DNA of 64,000 bases, taken from NCBI RefSeq assembly GCF_029887875.1, contig NZ_JARXRM010000036.1, positions 103,747-167,746 of the forward strand. Direction: 5' to 3'. The notes beneath the pieces are model-generated. The model did no database searches. It was not told the origin of the DNA and saw only the letters and a list, made by a program, of their open reading frames with translations. This DNA is from Luteimonas endophytica (lineage in GTDB: Bacteria > Pseudomonadota > Gammaproteobacteria > Xanthomonadales > Xanthomonadaceae). Made by a program: the position numbers and the translations under genes. Shown piece after piece: positions 1-9,015 of this stretch; position 1 is the first letter of the stretch, and each line of letters opens with the position of its first letter.

Positions 1-8
1 TGCTCCGG

Positions 9-809
9 CTAACGCAGCACCAGCGCCAACGCGGCGGCGGCCGTCAGCAGCGCCGTCAGCGCCAGGCCCCAGCGCCGCCACCCGCGGCCGCCGCGCGGAT
101 GGATGTCCGCCACCGGACGCGCGTGCACCTGCACCGGCTGCCCCTGGCCGGGGGCGAGCAGGCGGAAGCGCAGCTGGTCGAAGCCGATCTCGTCGCCGGG
201 GCGCGCCAGCGCCATCTGCACCCGGCGCCCGTTGAGGAAGCTGCCGTTGCTGGAACCGAGGTCCTGGAGCTCGATGCCGTCAGGGGTCGGGGTGAGCCGG
301 ACGTGCGAACGCGACAGGCCCGGCTCGTCGAAGCGCAGCGTGCACTCTGCGGCGCGGCCGACCACCGTGGGCCCGACCACCGGGTAGCTGCGCCCGAAGG
401 CGTGGCCGGACACGCCGCGCAGCACGTAGCGCGGCAGCGCCGGGCGGACCGCGGTGGCGTCGATGTCGTCGTTGGCGGGCACGCCGGCCGGGGTGGCCGG
501 GACCGCGGTGGCCACCTCCATCGACACCAACCGCGCCTGCACCTGCTCGAAGCCCACCACGTCGCCGGGACGCAGCGCGAGCACGCCATCGACCACCCGG
601 CCGTTGACCCGCACCGCGATGCCTTCGGGCACCTTCAGCGTGACCCCGTGGGCGCCGACCTGGAGCTCGCAGTGGCTGGGCAGCACGCCGGGCCTGTCGA
701 GCACGATGTTGGCGTGCGGATCCGAGCCGATCCGGCTCACGCCCGGTCCGAGCAGCACCTGCGGATGCTCGCCGCCGGGGAACACGAGTTTCAAGGACTG
801 GGCGCTCAT
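9..809 (-). CDS. Tandem FHA-domain protein with C-terminal membrane anchor
   Basis: 266 residues. Two forkhead-associated folds lie in tandem, roughly residues 5-98 and 128-218. FHA domains bind phosphothreonine peptides. The second copy has the full signature: GR at 151-152, S166 and H169 of the SRSH motif, SSNGS at 186-190 and NG at 193-194. The first copy is diverged and lacks the SxxH-SSNG series, so it may not bind phosphopeptide. A hydrophobic helix at about 247-265 ends in Arg, which suggests a tail anchor with the FHA domains in the cytoplasm. I chose the ATG that begins MSAQSLKLVF because the in-frame sequence upstream has no FHA character and runs antisense to the neighbouring gene. 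The gene is divergent from the DUF3301 gene, with 76 bp between them. No kinase is next to it, so the partner is unknown. Confidence 0.85.
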   Translation of the reverse strand: MSAQSLKLVFPGGEHPQVLLGPGVSRIGSDPHANIVLDRPGVLPSHCELQVGAHGVTLKVPEGIAVRVNGRVVDGVLALRPGDVVGFEQVQARLVSMEVATAVPATPAGVPANDDIDATAVRPALPRYVLRGVSGHAFGRSYPVVGPTVVGRAAECTLRFDEPGLSRSHVRLTPTPDGIELQDLGSSNGSFLNGRRVQMALARPGDEIGFDQLRFRLLAPGQGQPVQVHARPVADIHPRGGRGWRRWGLALTALLTAAAALALVLR

Positions 810-885
810 CGGCGATTCCGGGCTGGTCTGGCTGGGCGCGGCGACGGGCCTTGCCCGGGGCCGATGCGGGCGCCACATTACACGC

Positions 886-1209
886 ATGTTCGATCTAGTG
901 CTCGTGATGATCGCCGGCGCCGCGGCCTTCGCCTTCTGGAGCGCCGGGCGCGGTGCCGCCGAGCGCGCCGAGCGGATCGGCCGCCAGGCGTGCCGCGCCG
1001 CCGGGGTGCAGTGGCTCGACCAGACCGTGCACGCCGCCGGGCTGCGGCTGCGCCGCGGCGAGGACGGCCGGCTCGGATTGGAACGCAGCTTCCGCTTCGA
1101 GTATTCGGAGGACGGGACCGAGCGGCACGTCGGCCGACTGGTGCTGCACGGCGACACCCTGGTCTCGTTCAGCGGGCCGGTGCGGGCGTCGCAGCGCGAC
1201 CTGCACTGA
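886..1209 (+). CDS. DUF3301 family small membrane-anchored protein
   Basis: 107 residues beginning MFDLVLVMIAGAAAFAFW. An N-terminal hydrophobic helix (about 3-20) is followed by a basic linker and a short soluble domain containing GVQWLDQTVH (about 42-51) and a VGRLVLHGDTLVSF stretch near the C-terminus. The arrangement and motifs match the DUF3301 family of short xanthomonad and other gammaproteobacterial proteins, whose function is unknown. The helix probably acts as an uncleaved signal anchor. The gene ends just before a strong hairpin shared with the convergent sspB. Family assignment is from memory of the conserved QWLDQTV motif. Confidence 0.75.
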   Translation: MFDLVLVMIAGAAAFAFWSAGRGAAERAERIGRQACRAAGVQWLDQTVHAAGLRLRRGEDGRLGLERSFRFEYSEDGTERHVGRLVLHGDTLVSFSGPVRASQRDLH

Positions 1210-1212
1210 GAG

Positions 1213-1237
1213 GCCAGGCCGCCCGCGGCGGCCTGGC
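1213..1237. terminator. Bidirectional hairpin between DUF3301 gene and sspB
   Basis: A 10-bp perfect stem (GCCAGGCCGC / GCGGCCTGGC) closes a 5-base loop. It lies between two convergent stop codons (1209 and 1240). It has no T tract, which is common in GC-rich genomes. The position supports a role as a shared terminator. Confidence 0.65.
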
Positions 1238-1239
1238 GC

Positions 1240-1662
1240 CTACTTGACCACGCGCAGGTGCGCACCGCGCTTCGGTGCGGGTGCGTCGTCGCCCGCCTGG
1301 GCATCGGCCGCCGTGCCCGGATCGTCGTCCGGGTCCGGCCCCGGGCCGCCTCCGACGTCCTCCGGCAGCACCATGCCGTGACCGGTCTCGCGGGCATAGA
1401 TCGCCAGCACCGCGCCGACCGGTACCTCGACCGGATGGCTGACCCCGCCGAAGCGCGCCGTGAAACGCACGCCGCCGTTGTCCATCTCCAATCGGGTCAC
1501 CGCGCGCTCGGCGATGTTGAGCACCACCCGCCCTTCCTTCACGGCGTGCGTCGGCACCCGCACCCCGGGCTGCTCGGCATCGACCAGGATGTGCGGGGTC
1601 ATGCCGTTGTCGGCGATCCACTCGTACAGCGCCCGCAACAGGTACGGGCGATGGCTGGTCAT
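1240..1662 (-). CDS. sspB: ClpXP protease specificity-enhancing factor SspB
   Basis: 140 residues from the family-typical start MTSHRPYLLRALYEWI. SspB is a homodimeric adaptor that carries ssrA-tagged, ribosome-rescued peptides to the ClpXP protease in the cytoplasm. The N-terminal three quarters (about 5-100) is the substrate-binding Sm-like fold. It includes the VPTHAVKEGRVVLNIAERA region and TARFGGVSHPVEVPV. A flexible acidic, Gly/Pro-rich linker leads to the C-terminal LRVVK tail, the conserved ClpX-docking peptide. An in-frame ATG eight codons upstream exists but adds nothing conserved. The gene is downstream of sspA in the same direction, the usual order after petABC. Confidence 0.95.
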   Translation of the reverse strand: MTSHRPYLLRALYEWIADNGMTPHILVDAEQPGVRVPTHAVKEGRVVLNIAERAVTRLEMDNGGVRFTARFGGVSHPVEVPVGAVLAIYARETGHGMVLPEDVGGGPGPDPDDDPGTAADAQAGDDAPAPKRGAHLRVVK

Positions 1663-1731
1663 GCCGGGCGCGGCGGTCTCGGGCATGCCGTCAGTGTACC
1701 GCCATCGCCGCGCCGGGCCAGCGCGCGCGGC

Positions 1732-2370
1732 TCATTCCGGCAGTTCGCGCAGGTTCTTCTCCTGCGGCGTCAGGCTGCGCACGAAGCCGGGCCCGCGGAA
1801 GATGCGGTTCCCGTAGTCCTCGATCGCCTTGCCGTCCTTCGGCAACGCGACGCCCAGCGCCTGCAGCCGCCAGATGATCGGCGCCATGGCGCAGTCGGCC
1901 AGGCTCATCTCGGCGCTGAGGAAGAACTTGCTGGCCTTGAACAGCGGAACCGAGGCGGTCAGCAGTTCCCGCAGGCGCTTGCGCCCGGCCTCGGCCTGCT
2001 GCTTGTTGCCCAGCTGGATCGCCTGGATCTGCGGTACCCAGTCGTGCTCCAGCCGGAGCATGGCCAGACGCAGGCGCGCGCGGGAGAGCGGGTCGACCGG
2101 CATCAGCGGCGGGTGCGGGTAGCGTTCGTCGAGATACTCGCAGACCACCGACGCGGCGTAGAGCACCAGGTCGCGTTCGACCAGGGTGGGCACCGAGTGG
2201 TACGGGTTGAGGTCGAGCAGATCCTCGGGCGGGCTCTGCGGATCCACCGCGATCAGGTCGTAGGTGACGCCCTTGGCCGCCAATACCAGGCGGACGCGGT
2301 GGCAGAGCACGTCATCGACGGACGAAAACAGGGTCAGGGCATTACGCATACGCGGACTCGCGGCCATCAT
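1732..2370 (-). CDS. sspA: Stringent starvation protein A (GST-fold RNAP-associated factor)
   Basis: 212 residues. SspA associates with RNA polymerase and alters transcription under starvation and acid stress. It has a glutathione-S-transferase fold but normally no GST activity. The N-terminal thioredoxin-like part (about 10-85) contains LFSSVDDVLCHRVRLVLAAKG and NPYHSVPTLVERDLVL. The helical C-terminal part follows (about 95-205). The longer open frame upstream has no conserved sequence. I chose the ATG at 2370 because GGGAG lies 7 bases before it; the next codon is also ATG. It sits between petC and sspB, the standard petABC-sspAB arrangement, and is probably co-transcribed with them. Confidence 0.93.
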   Translation of the reverse strand: MMAASPRMRNALTLFSSVDDVLCHRVRLVLAAKGVTYDLIAVDPQSPPEDLLDLNPYHSVPTLVERDLVLYAASVVCEYLDERYPHPPLMPVDPLSRARLRLAMLRLEHDWVPQIQAIQLGNKQQAEAGRKRLRELLTASVPLFKASKFFLSAEMSLADCAMAPIIWRLQALGVALPKDGKAIEDYGNRIFRGPGFVRSLTPQEKNLRELPE

Positions 2371-2536
2371 CGGCACTCTCCCACGGCCGGATACCGCCGG
2401 CCGCATCGACGCCGCCCGCCCACTGCGGGACGGTCGCCCGGTTCCCGAGCCGTCCCCCCACGGCTGCCGAGGGCCGGTCTGCGCCGGCCTGATCTGCAAG
2501 AAACCCGCGCCGAAGCCGGGCTCGTGGAGGGTCCGC

Positions 2537-3298
2537 CTAGTGCACGTCGCGCCAGTATTCCTTCTTCAGCAGCCAGGCGAGGAACGTGAAGAACGCCAGG
2601 AACAGGATCACCCAGACGCCGATGCCCTGGCGCTTGAGCGCTGCCGGTTCGGCGGCGTACTCGAGAAATGCGGCGATGTCGCGGACGGTTCGGTCGAACT
2701 CCGCGGCGTCCTGGGTGCCCGGGCGGGCCAGCTCCAGGCGCTCGATGGCGGGCTGACCGGTCTCGTCGGGCGCACCGTAGACGGGATGCTGCAGACCCTG
2801 CATCTCCCACAGCGGGTTCGGCATCGACACGTCGGGGAACAGGGTGTTGTTCCAGCCCTGCGCGCTCGACTCGTCCTGATAGAACGACTTGAGGAAGGTA
2901 TAGATCCAGTCGGGGCCGCCGGCCTTGGTGCGCACCACCAGCGAAAGGTCGGGCGGCGCCACCCCGAACCAGTCCTCGGCCTGCTCCGCCGGCATCGCCG
3001 GGACGATGTGCTCGCCGAAGGCGGCGCCGGTGAAGTTGAGGTTCTCCATGACCTCCTCTTCGCTGAGCCCGAGGTCCTCGGCCATGCGCGAGTAGCGCAG
3101 GTACTTGAGCGAATGGCAGCCGGCGCAGTAGTTCATGAACAACCGCGCGCCGCGCTGCAGCGAGGCGCGGTCGGCGAGGTCGGTGCCCGACTGCTGGAGC
3201 GCGGTGCCCGGGTCGGCGGCGAGCGCCGAGAAGGACAACAGCAGTCCCCCGGCGAGCACCGCCGCGTGACTGACCAGACGCTGATAGCCGCTCTTCAC
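2537..3298 (-). CDS. petC: Ubiquinol-cytochrome c reductase, cytochrome c1 subunit
   Basis: 253 residues if the GTG at 3298 is used. Cytochrome c1 of the bc1 complex (complex III) passes electrons from the Rieske centre to soluble cytochrome c on the periplasmic side. A signal peptide (about 1-27, ending ALA) precedes the haem-binding CAGCH (58-62). The axial Met lies in the PNPLWEM motif. A C-terminal helix (about 225-245) anchors the protein before the KKEYWRDVH tail. An ATG at 3340 overlaps the petB stop and would add 14 residues encoded by a heptamer repeat. I prefer GTG because it gives a normal signal peptide. Start choice is the only real uncertainty. Confidence 0.93.
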   Translation of the reverse strand: MKSGYQRLVSHAAVLAGGLLLSFSALAADPGTALQQSGTDLADRASLQRGARLFMNYCAGCHSLKYLRYSRMAEDLGLSEEEVMENLNFTGAAFGEHIVPAMPAEQAEDWFGVAPPDLSLVVRTKAGGPDWIYTFLKSFYQDESSAQGWNNTLFPDVSMPNPLWEMQGLQHPVYGAPDETGQPAIERLELARPGTQDAAEFDRTVRDIAAFLEYAAEPAALKRQGIGVWVILFLAFFTFLAWLLKKEYWRDVH

Positions 3299-3326
3299 GA
3301 TTCCCGATTCCCGATTCCCGATTCCC
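3299..3326. repeat. Four perfect copies of heptamer GATTCCC at the petB-petC junction
   Basis: The plus strand reads GATTCCC four times in a row (28 bp). On the coding strand this is GGGAATC x4, immediately before the preferred GTG start of petC and after the petB stop. Each unit carries GGGA, which resembles part of a ribosome-binding site. A change of copy number shifts frame by one base per unit, so only changes of three units keep the upstream ATG in frame. Confidence 0.95.
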
Positions 3327-3332
3327 GGATCC

Positions 3333-4622
3333 CTAGTCATGCGTCGTCACCCGCTCGGGCACAGGTTTGGTGCGGTCGATCCTGGTCCACCATGGCATCG
3401 TGATGAAGAACGCGAAGTAGTAGAAGGTCAGGCAACGTCCGACGATGGTCTCGACCGGGTCGGTGCCCGGGCCGGCGCCGATCTTGCCAAGCCAGAAGAA
3501 GCTGATCGCGAACAGCCCCAGCAGCACCTTGGACAGCATGCCGCGGTAGCGATAGGACTTGACCCTGGCGCGGTCCAGCCAGGGCACGGCGAACAGGATC
3601 GCGATCGCGCCGAACATCACCAGCACGCCGCCCAGCTTGTCGGGCACCACCCTGAGCATCGCGTAGTAGGGCGTGTAGTACCACACCGGCTTGATGTGCT
3701 CGGGGGTGACCAGCGGGTTGGCCTCGATGAAGTTGTCGTGCTCGAGGAACCAGCCGCCCATCTCCGGGGTGAAGAAGATGATGAAGGCGGCCAGGATCAG
3801 CAGGAAGCCGACGCCCACCAGGTCCTTGACCGTGTAGTACGGGTGGAACGGGATCGAATCGAGCGGGGCCTTCGCCGACCAGCGGTTGCCCTTCGGCCCC
3901 TTCTTGATGTCCACGCCGTCCGGGTTGTTGGAGCCGACCTCGTGCAGCGCCCCCAGGTGCAGCACGACCAGCAGCAGCAGCACCAGCGGCAGTGCGATCA
4001 CGTGCAGCGCGAAGAAGCGGTTGACGGTGGCGTCGCCGGGCAGGAAGTCGCCCATGATCCACTCGGTCAGGCCGTTGCCGATCACCGGGATCGCGCCGAA
4101 CAGCGAGATGATCACCTTGGCGCCCCAGAACGACATCTGCCCCCAGGGCAGCACGTAGCCGAGGAACGCTTCGGCCATCAGCACCAGATAGATCAGCATG
4201 CCGAGGATCCACACCAGCTCGCGCGGCTTCTGGTAGCTGCCGTACATCAGCCCGCGGAACATGTGCAGGTAGACGACGATGAAGAACAGCGAAGCGCCGG
4301 TGGAGTGCATGTAGCGGATCAGCCAGCCCCACTCCACGTCGCGCATGATGTACTCGACCGAAGAGAACGCCTCCGCGGCCGACGGCTTGTAGTGCATCGT
4401 CAGGAAGATGCCGGTGACGATCTGGTTGACCAGCACCAGCAGCGCCAGCGAACCGAAGTAGTACCAGACGTTGAAGTTCTTCGGCGCGAAGTACTCCGTC
4501 ATGTGCTTGCGGTACGCCGGCATCAGCCCCGGGGTACGGTCGTCGAACCAGGCGCGGAACGCGGCGATGATGCCGGTGGCCGGATCGTTGGGAGCGGCCA
4601 TCTTGTCGTCGACGTTCGCCAT
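3333..4622 (-). CDS. petB: Ubiquinol-cytochrome c reductase, cytochrome b subunit
   Basis: 429 residues, a full-length cytochrome b with eight or more membrane helices. It carries haems bL and bH and the Qo and Qi quinone sites. The haem-ligand pairs fit MHSTGASLFFIVVYLH (helix B) and FFALHVIALP...LHLGALHE (helix D). The Qo-site elements PWGQMSFWGA and PVWYYTPYY (PVWY rather than PEWY, as in many beta/gammaproteobacteria) are present. The GSNNPDG segment is also conserved. Its ATG follows directly after the petA stop (TAAATG). Its stop lies next to the petC repeat. petA, petB and petC form one transcription unit on the minus strand. Confidence 0.97.
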   Translation of the reverse strand: MANVDDKMAAPNDPATGIIAAFRAWFDDRTPGLMPAYRKHMTEYFAPKNFNVWYYFGSLALLVLVNQIVTGIFLTMHYKPSAAEAFSSVEYIMRDVEWGWLIRYMHSTGASLFFIVVYLHMFRGLMYGSYQKPRELVWILGMLIYLVLMAEAFLGYVLPWGQMSFWGAKVIISLFGAIPVIGNGLTEWIMGDFLPGDATVNRFFALHVIALPLVLLLLVVLHLGALHEVGSNNPDGVDIKKGPKGNRWSAKAPLDSIPFHPYYTVKDLVGVGFLLILAAFIIFFTPEMGGWFLEHDNFIEANPLVTPEHIKPVWYYTPYYAMLRVVPDKLGGVLVMFGAIAILFAVPWLDRARVKSYRYRGMLSKVLLGLFAISFFWLGKIGAGPGTDPVETIVGRCLTFYYFAFFITMPWWTRIDRTKPVPERVTTHD

Positions 4623-5261
4623 TTATGCGGCCCCCTCGGGATCGAGGCCGACGACGATGGTGTTGTCGTCGGCATAGTGGTGCGGCGGCACCACGAGGTT
4701 GGTGGGCGCGGGAACGCCTTCGTAGACGCGGCCGGCCATGTCGAACTTGGACTTGTGGCAGGGACAGAAGTACCCGCCCTTCCAGTTGGCGTCGAACGGC
4801 TGCGGGCGGATCTCCGCGACCATCTCCGGCGAGCAGCCCAGATGGGTGCACAGCCCGACCAGCACCGAGATCTCCGGACGGATCGAACGCAGCTCCGGGT
4901 GGGCCTCGCGCACGTATGCCGGCTGCTGGTCGGGGTTCTCCGACTCCGGGTCGCGCAGCTGCTCGTCCAGGGTCGGCAGCGCCTCGAGGATCGCCTCCGA
5001 GCGCCTGACGATCCAGATCGGCTGGCCGCGCCACTCCACCACCAGGCGCTGGCCTTCCTGCAGCGCGCTGATGTCCACGGTCACCGGCGCGCCGGCGAGC
5101 AGCGCCCGCGCGCTGGGGTTCCACGACTTGATGAACGGGATGGCCGCCACGCCGGCGCCCACCGCCCCGACCACCGCCGTGGTCGCGGTCAGGAACCGGC
5201 GCCGCCCCGTGTTGACTGAATCCTCACCGCCGGCGGGATCGATCACCGCTTCATTGACCAT
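4623..5261 (-). CDS. petA: Ubiquinol-cytochrome c reductase, Rieske iron-sulfur subunit
   Basis: 212 residues. This [2Fe-2S] subunit of complex III oxidises ubiquinol and moves between cytochromes b and c1. A Tat-type motif RRRFLT (20-25) starts the N-terminal membrane anchor (about 26-43). The cluster ligands are in CTHLGC (138-143) and CPCHKS (166-171), and the two extra Cys can form the usual disulfide. The domain ends with a YEGVPAPTNLVVPPHHY segment. It is the first gene of petABC, behind a predicted promoter, and abuts petB without a gap. Confidence 0.97.
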   Translation of the reverse strand: MVNEAVIDPAGGEDSVNTGRRRFLTATTAVVGAVGAGVAAIPFIKSWNPSARALLAGAPVTVDISALQEGQRLVVEWRGQPIWIVRRSEAILEALPTLDEQLRDPESENPDQQPAYVREAHPELRSIRPEISVLVGLCTHLGCSPEMVAEIRPQPFDANWKGGYFCPCHKSKFDMAGRVYEGVPAPTNLVVPPHHYADDNTIVVGLDPEGAA

Positions 5262-5351
5262 CCTGCACTCCGCAAACCTGTTCGGTAGCTACTGAATTCT
5301 GGCTGCCGCGTGCCGGCCCCCGTCGCCGGAGGCGGCCCGCAAAGACGGCAA

Positions 5352-5381
5352 AGTGTAACGGAACGCTGAATCGGCCGACAA
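5352..5381 (-). promoter_or_regulatory. Predicted sigma70-type promoter of petABC
   Basis: Reading the minus strand, TTGTCG (5381-5376) and TACACT (5357-5352) are separated by 18 bp, about 90 bp upstream of the petA start. A short palindrome, AGCCGCGCGCGGCT (5391-5404), lies between this and the stop of the upstream transglycosylase gene and could isolate the two units. Inferred from sequence match only. Confidence 0.5.
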
Positions 5382-5404
5382 TGTCTTGACAGCCGCGCGC
5401 GGCT

Positions 5405-6343
5405 TCAGGGCGCGGTATTGCTGGCCAGATATCCGCGGTAGCGCTCGGCCAGCACCCCGACCCGCTCGACGTAGCGCCGGGTCTCGCTGTAGGGGGGGAC
5501 CCCGCCGTGGCGGTCGACGGCGCCCTCGCCGGCGTTGTAACCGGCGGCGGCCAGGGTCAGGTCGCCGTTGAAGCGCTTGAGCAGCCAGGCGAGGTACTCG
5601 ACCCCGCCGAGGATGTTCTGTCCCGGATCGAACGGATTGCCGACCCCGAAACGCTGCGCGGTGGCGGGCATCAGCTGCATCAGACCCTGCGCGCCGACCC
5701 GCGACAGCGCGTTGGGATTGAAGGCGGACTCGGCGTGGATGATCGCCCGCACCACCGCCTCCTCCACGCCGAACCGCTGCGCGGCGGCGCGGATCTCGTC
5801 GCGGTAGGCATCCGTGTTCAGGCGCACCGTGCCGAAGCTGACGCCGGGGCTGGCACCGCAGGCGTAGCAGGTCTCCATGAAGCTGTAGCGGATGGTGCGC
5901 ACGGCGCTGGCGCCCGCCACTCCGCGCGGCGCGCGGCTGGTGTAGTGGCGCACCCCGTCCTTGATGTAGGAGTACACCTGGCCCTGGACGTGGCGGGTCC
6001 GAGGGCGCGCTGCGGGCGTCGCCGGCGCCCGCGTTGGCGTGGTCGCGGCGGCGCCCTGCCCCATGAAGGTGGCCGGCGCGTTGGCGTCGAGCGTCGCCGG
6101 CGACCCCTCGACGCGGCTGCTGGCGGTCACCTTGCCGGCGGCGGCCGGCGCGGCGGCGCGGCGCGGCCTGGCCGGTTCGGGACGATAGCTGCTGATCACC
6201 GTGCAGCTGGCACCGGCGACGCGCCTGCTGACGTACTGCGGCACGCCATCGCCGCTGTCGCAGCGATACAGGGTGCCCGCCGCGGCCGGAACGGACGCGA
6301 GCGCACACGTCAGGACGACGATCGATCCCCAGGCCCCCTTCAT
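5405..6343 (-). CDS. Secreted lytic transglycosylase (SLT, family 1)
   Basis: 312 residues from MKGAWGSIVVLT. It cleaves peptidoglycan between MurNAc and GlcNAc to leave 1,6-anhydro ends. A signal peptide (about 1-22) is followed by a short domain starting TLYRCDSGDGVPQYVS (DUF4124-like), a Pro/Ala-rich linker, a segment with YSYIKDGVRHYTS, and the catalytic goose-lysozyme-like domain. The catalytic Glu is about residue 205 in HAESAFNPNALS. The family motifs GAQGLMQLMPATA and AGYNAGEGAV follow. GGAGG lies 11 bases before this ATG. A further in-frame ATG 17 codons upstream would spoil the signal peptide. Divergent from miaB. Confidence 0.9.
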   Translation of the reverse strand: MKGAWGSIVVLTCALASVPAAAGTLYRCDSGDGVPQYVSRRVAGASCTVISSYRPEPARPRRAAAPAAAGKVTASSRVEGSPATLDANAPATFMGQGAAATTPTRAPATPAARPRTRHVQGQVYSYIKDGVRHYTSRAPRGVAGASAVRTIRYSFMETCYACGASPGVSFGTVRLNTDAYRDEIRAAAQRFGVEEAVVRAIIHAESAFNPNALSRVGAQGLMQLMPATAQRFGVGNPFDPGQNILGGVEYLAWLLKRFNGDLTLAAAGYNAGEGAVDRHGGVPPYSETRRYVERVGVLAERYRGYLASNTAP

Positions 6344-6470
6344 CCGGCGCAGTGTCCTCCGATTCCACGGCTTTGCCAAGTCCTTGATCGCCAAGGCTCC
6401 GTGACCGATTACACTGTTCCGTCATCCACCGCCTTCCGGCCCGGAATCAGCGCCGCGCCCCGGACCCGCC

Positions 6471-7973
6471 ATGACCGCCACCACCACCGCCCCGCCGGCG
6501 CCAGCCGCCGACCCGCGTTCCGAGCCCGCCCAGGGCCTGCCGGCCCGCGGCAAGCTGTACATCCAGACCCACGGCTGCCAGATGAACGAATACGACTCGG
6601 CCAAGATGGCCGACGTGCTCGCCGCCAGCGACGGCCTGGAGTTGACCGACGACGTCGAGCAGGCCGACGTGGTGCTGGTCAACACCTGTTCGATCCGCGA
6701 GAAGGCCCAGGAAAAGGTGTTCAGCCAGCTGGGACGCTGGAAGGCGCTCAAGCAGGGCGGCAGGCCGGTGCTGATCGGGGTGGGCGGCTGCGTGGCGTCG
6801 CAGGAGGGCGAGGCGATCGTGAAGCGGGCGCCGTACGTGGACCTGGTGTTCGGCCCGCAGACCCTGCACCGCCTTCCCGAGCTGATCCGCGCCCGGCGCG
6901 GCAGCGGCCTGCCCCAGGTCGACATCAGCTTTCCGGAGATCGAGAAGTTCGATCGCCTGCCGCAGCCGCGCGCCGAGGGCCCCAGCGCGTTCGTCTCGAT
7001 CATGGAGGGCTGCAGCAAGTACTGCAGCTTCTGCGTGGTGCCCTACACCCGCGGCGAGGAGGTCAGCCGGCCGTTCGAGGACGTCCTGGTCGAGGTGGTG
7101 CGGCTGGCGGCACAGGGCGTGCGCGAGATCAACCTGCTGGGGCAGAACGTCAACGCCTACCGCGGACCGATGGGCGAGGCGGCGGGCGAGGGCCCGGCCC
7201 CCGGCCCGGACCATCCGCAGCATGCCGACCTGGGGCTGCTGATCCGCACCATCGCCGAGATCGACGGCATCGACCGGATCCGCTTCACCACCTCGCATCC
7301 GCTCGAGTTCTCCGACTCGCTGGTCGACGCCTACCGCGACGTGCCGCAGCTGGCGAACTACCTGCACCTTCCGGTGCAGTCCGGCAGCGACCGGATCCTG
7401 GCGGCGATGAAGCGCGGCTACACCGCGCTCGAGTTCAAGCAGAAGATCCGCAGGCTGCGCGCGGTCCGCCCGGACATTTCCATCTCCTCGGATTTCATCG
7501 TCGGTTTCCCGGGCGAGACCGCCGCGGACTTCGAAAAGACCATGAAGCTGATCGAGGAGGTCGGCTTCGACCAGAGTTTCTCCTTCATCTATTCGCGCCG
7601 CCCCGGCACGCCGGCCGCCGACCTGGAGGATGCGACCCCGGCCGCGGAGAAGCACGCGCGCCTGGAGCGTCTGCAGGCTGCGATCAACGCCAACGCGCGG
7701 CGCATCAGCGATGCGATGGTCGGCAGCGTGCAGTCGGTGCTGGTGGAAGGGCCGTCGCGCAAGGACCCGAACGAGCTCACCGGCAAGACCGAGAACATGC
7801 GTTCGGTGAATTTCCCCGGCGACCCGCGGCTGGTCGGCCGGTTCGTCGAGGTGACGATCACCGCCGCGATGAGCAATTCGCTGCGCGGCCGCCTGGCGGA
7901 GGCCCCTCCGCCCTCGCTCAGTCCAGCCGCTTCCGAAACCGCAGGATCGCCGCGGTCATCATCGCCGCGGTGA
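6471..7973 (+). CDS. miaB: tRNA-2-methylthio-N6-dimethylallyladenosine synthase MiaB
   Basis: 500 residues. This radical-SAM methylthiotransferase adds the 2-methylthio group to i6A37 of tRNAs that read UNN codons. The UPF0004 domain (about 28-150) has the auxiliary-cluster cysteines in [21 protein letters not shown] and GVGGCVAS. The radical-SAM motif CSKYCSFC (CxxxCxxC) is at about 182, followed by [13 protein letters not shown] domain with [16 protein letters not shown] closes the protein. The first 25 residues are Ala/Pro-rich and not conserved. The last 56 bp, beyond the conserved TRAM end, overlap the convergent ABC permease gene. Confidence 0.96.
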   Translation: MTATTTAPPAPAADPRSEPAQGLPARGKLYIQTHGCQMNEYDSAKMADVLAASDGLELTDDVEQADVVLVNTCSIREKAQEKVFSQLGRWKALKQGGRPVLIGVGGCVASQEGEAIVKRAPYVDLVFGPQTLHRLPELIRARRGSGLPQVDISFPEIEKFDRLPQPRAEGPSAFVSIMEGCSKYCSFCVVPYTRGEEVSRPFEDVLVEVVRLAAQGVREINLLGQNVNAYRGPMGEAAGEGPAPGPDHPQHADLGLLIRTIAEIDGIDRIRFTTSHPLEFSDSLVDAYRDVPQLANYLHLPVQSGSDRILAAMKRGYTALEFKQKIRRLRAVRPDISISSDFIVGFPGETAADFEKTMKLIEEVGFDQSFSFIYSRRPGTPAADLEDATPAAEKHARLERLQAAINANARRISDAMVGSVQSVLVEGPSRKDPNELTGKTENMRSVNFPGDPRLVGRFVEVTITAAMSNSLRGRLAEAPPPSLSPAASETAGSPRSSSPR

Positions 7974-9015
7974 ACCCCGCCAGGGCCAACACCTCCGGCC
8001 ACAGCTCCCACAGGCCTGCGCCGCGCAGCATGATGCCGCGGATCAGGCGCAGGAAGTGGGTGAGCGGCAACAGCTCGGCGATCCACTGCACCACGCGCGG
8101 CATCCCCGCGAACGGGAACATGAAGCCGGACAGCAGGATCGAGGGCAGGAAGATGAAGAAGGTCATCTGCATCGCCTGGAACTGGGACTGCGCGCGGGTG
8201 CTGATCAGCAGGCCGAGGGTCAGGTTGGCCAGGATCAGCAGCACCGCCGCCAGGTACACGTCCAGCGCGCTGCCGCGCACCGGGACCTGGAACAGCCACA
8301 TGCCCAGCAGCAGGATCACGCTGGTCTGCACCAGGCCGATCGCCGCGTAGGGCAATACCTTGCCCGCCATCAGTTCCGAGCGGCTCAGCGGGGTGGCGAT
8401 CAGCAGCTCCATGTTGCCGCGCTCGCGCTCGCGCACGATCGCCACCGCGGTGAACAGCACCATCGTCATGGTGAGGATCACGCCGATCAGGCCCGGCACG
8501 ATGTTCACCGCCGAGCGGCGCTCCGGGTTGTAGAAGGCGATCACGCTGATCCGGCCGCTGCCGGCGGCCGGTGGCGGCCGCGTCCCCGGACCATCCAGCG
8601 GTAGCTGCGCCAGCTGGATCGCCGCGCTCTGCACCACCGTGTCGGTCCCGTCCACCAGCACCTGCACCGCCTCGCGGCCCTCGTCGAGGCGCCGCTCGAA
8701 GTCCGGCGGGATCACCACGCCGACGCTGATCTCGCCGCGGCGCAGCGCGTCCATCAGCTGCTGCGGCGTCTGCGCCACCAGCGACGGCGCGATCACCCCG
8801 GTGGCGGCCATGTCGAGCACCATTGCGCGCGACGCCGAGGTGCCGGCCTGGTCGGCGATGCCGGCGTCGAGCCCGCGCAGGTTCAGGTTGATCGCGTAGC
8901 CGAACAGCACCAGCTGCATCACCGGGATGCCGACGATCATCGCCAGGGTGATCCGGTCGCGGCGCATCTGCCGCAGTTCCTTGAGCACGATCGCGGACAT
9001 GCGGCGGAAGTTCAC
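7918..9015 (-). CDS. ABC-2 type transporter permease (YbhS/YbhR-like)
   Basis: 365 residues from a GTG whose GTGA overlaps the stop of the upstream ATPase gene; an ATG five codons further in is an alternative. Architecture: one membrane helix near the N-terminus ([19 protein letters not shown]), a large extracytoplasmic domain (about 50-180), then five helices with the ABC2 motif EREREGNME-like [14 protein letters not shown] at about 200. It should export drugs or other hydrophobic compounds with the ATPase and the HlyD protein encoded upstream. E. coli has two such permeases in this operon (YbhS, YbhR). Here there is one, so a homodimer is likely. Confidence 0.9.
   Translation of the reverse strand: MNFRRMSAIVLKELRQMRRDRITLAMIVGIPVMQLVLFGYAINLNLRGLDAGIADQAGTSASRAMVLDMAATGVIAPSLVAQTPQQLMDALRRGEISVGVVIPPDFERRLDEGREAVQVLVDGTDTVVQSAAIQLAQLPLDGPGTRPPPAAGSGRISVIAFYNPERRSAVNIVPGLIGVILTMTMVLFTAVAIVRERERGNMELLIATPLSRSELMAGKVLPYAAIGLVQTSVILLLGMWLFQVPVRGSALDVYLAAVLLILANLTLGLLISTRAQSQFQAMQMTFFIFLPSILLSGFMFPFAGMPRVVQWIAELLPLTHFLRLIRGIMLRGAGLWELWPEVLALAGFTAAMMTAAILRFRKRLD

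Noticed and set aside
809..1397. Upstream extension of the FHA gene frame
   Set aside because: No FHA character; overlaps the DUF3301 and sspB genes on both strands.
7918..7973. Overlap of miaB and the ABC permease as a sign of sequencing error
   Set aside because: Both proteins are complete in their conserved parts; only the variable C-terminal end of MiaB lies in the 56-bp overlap.
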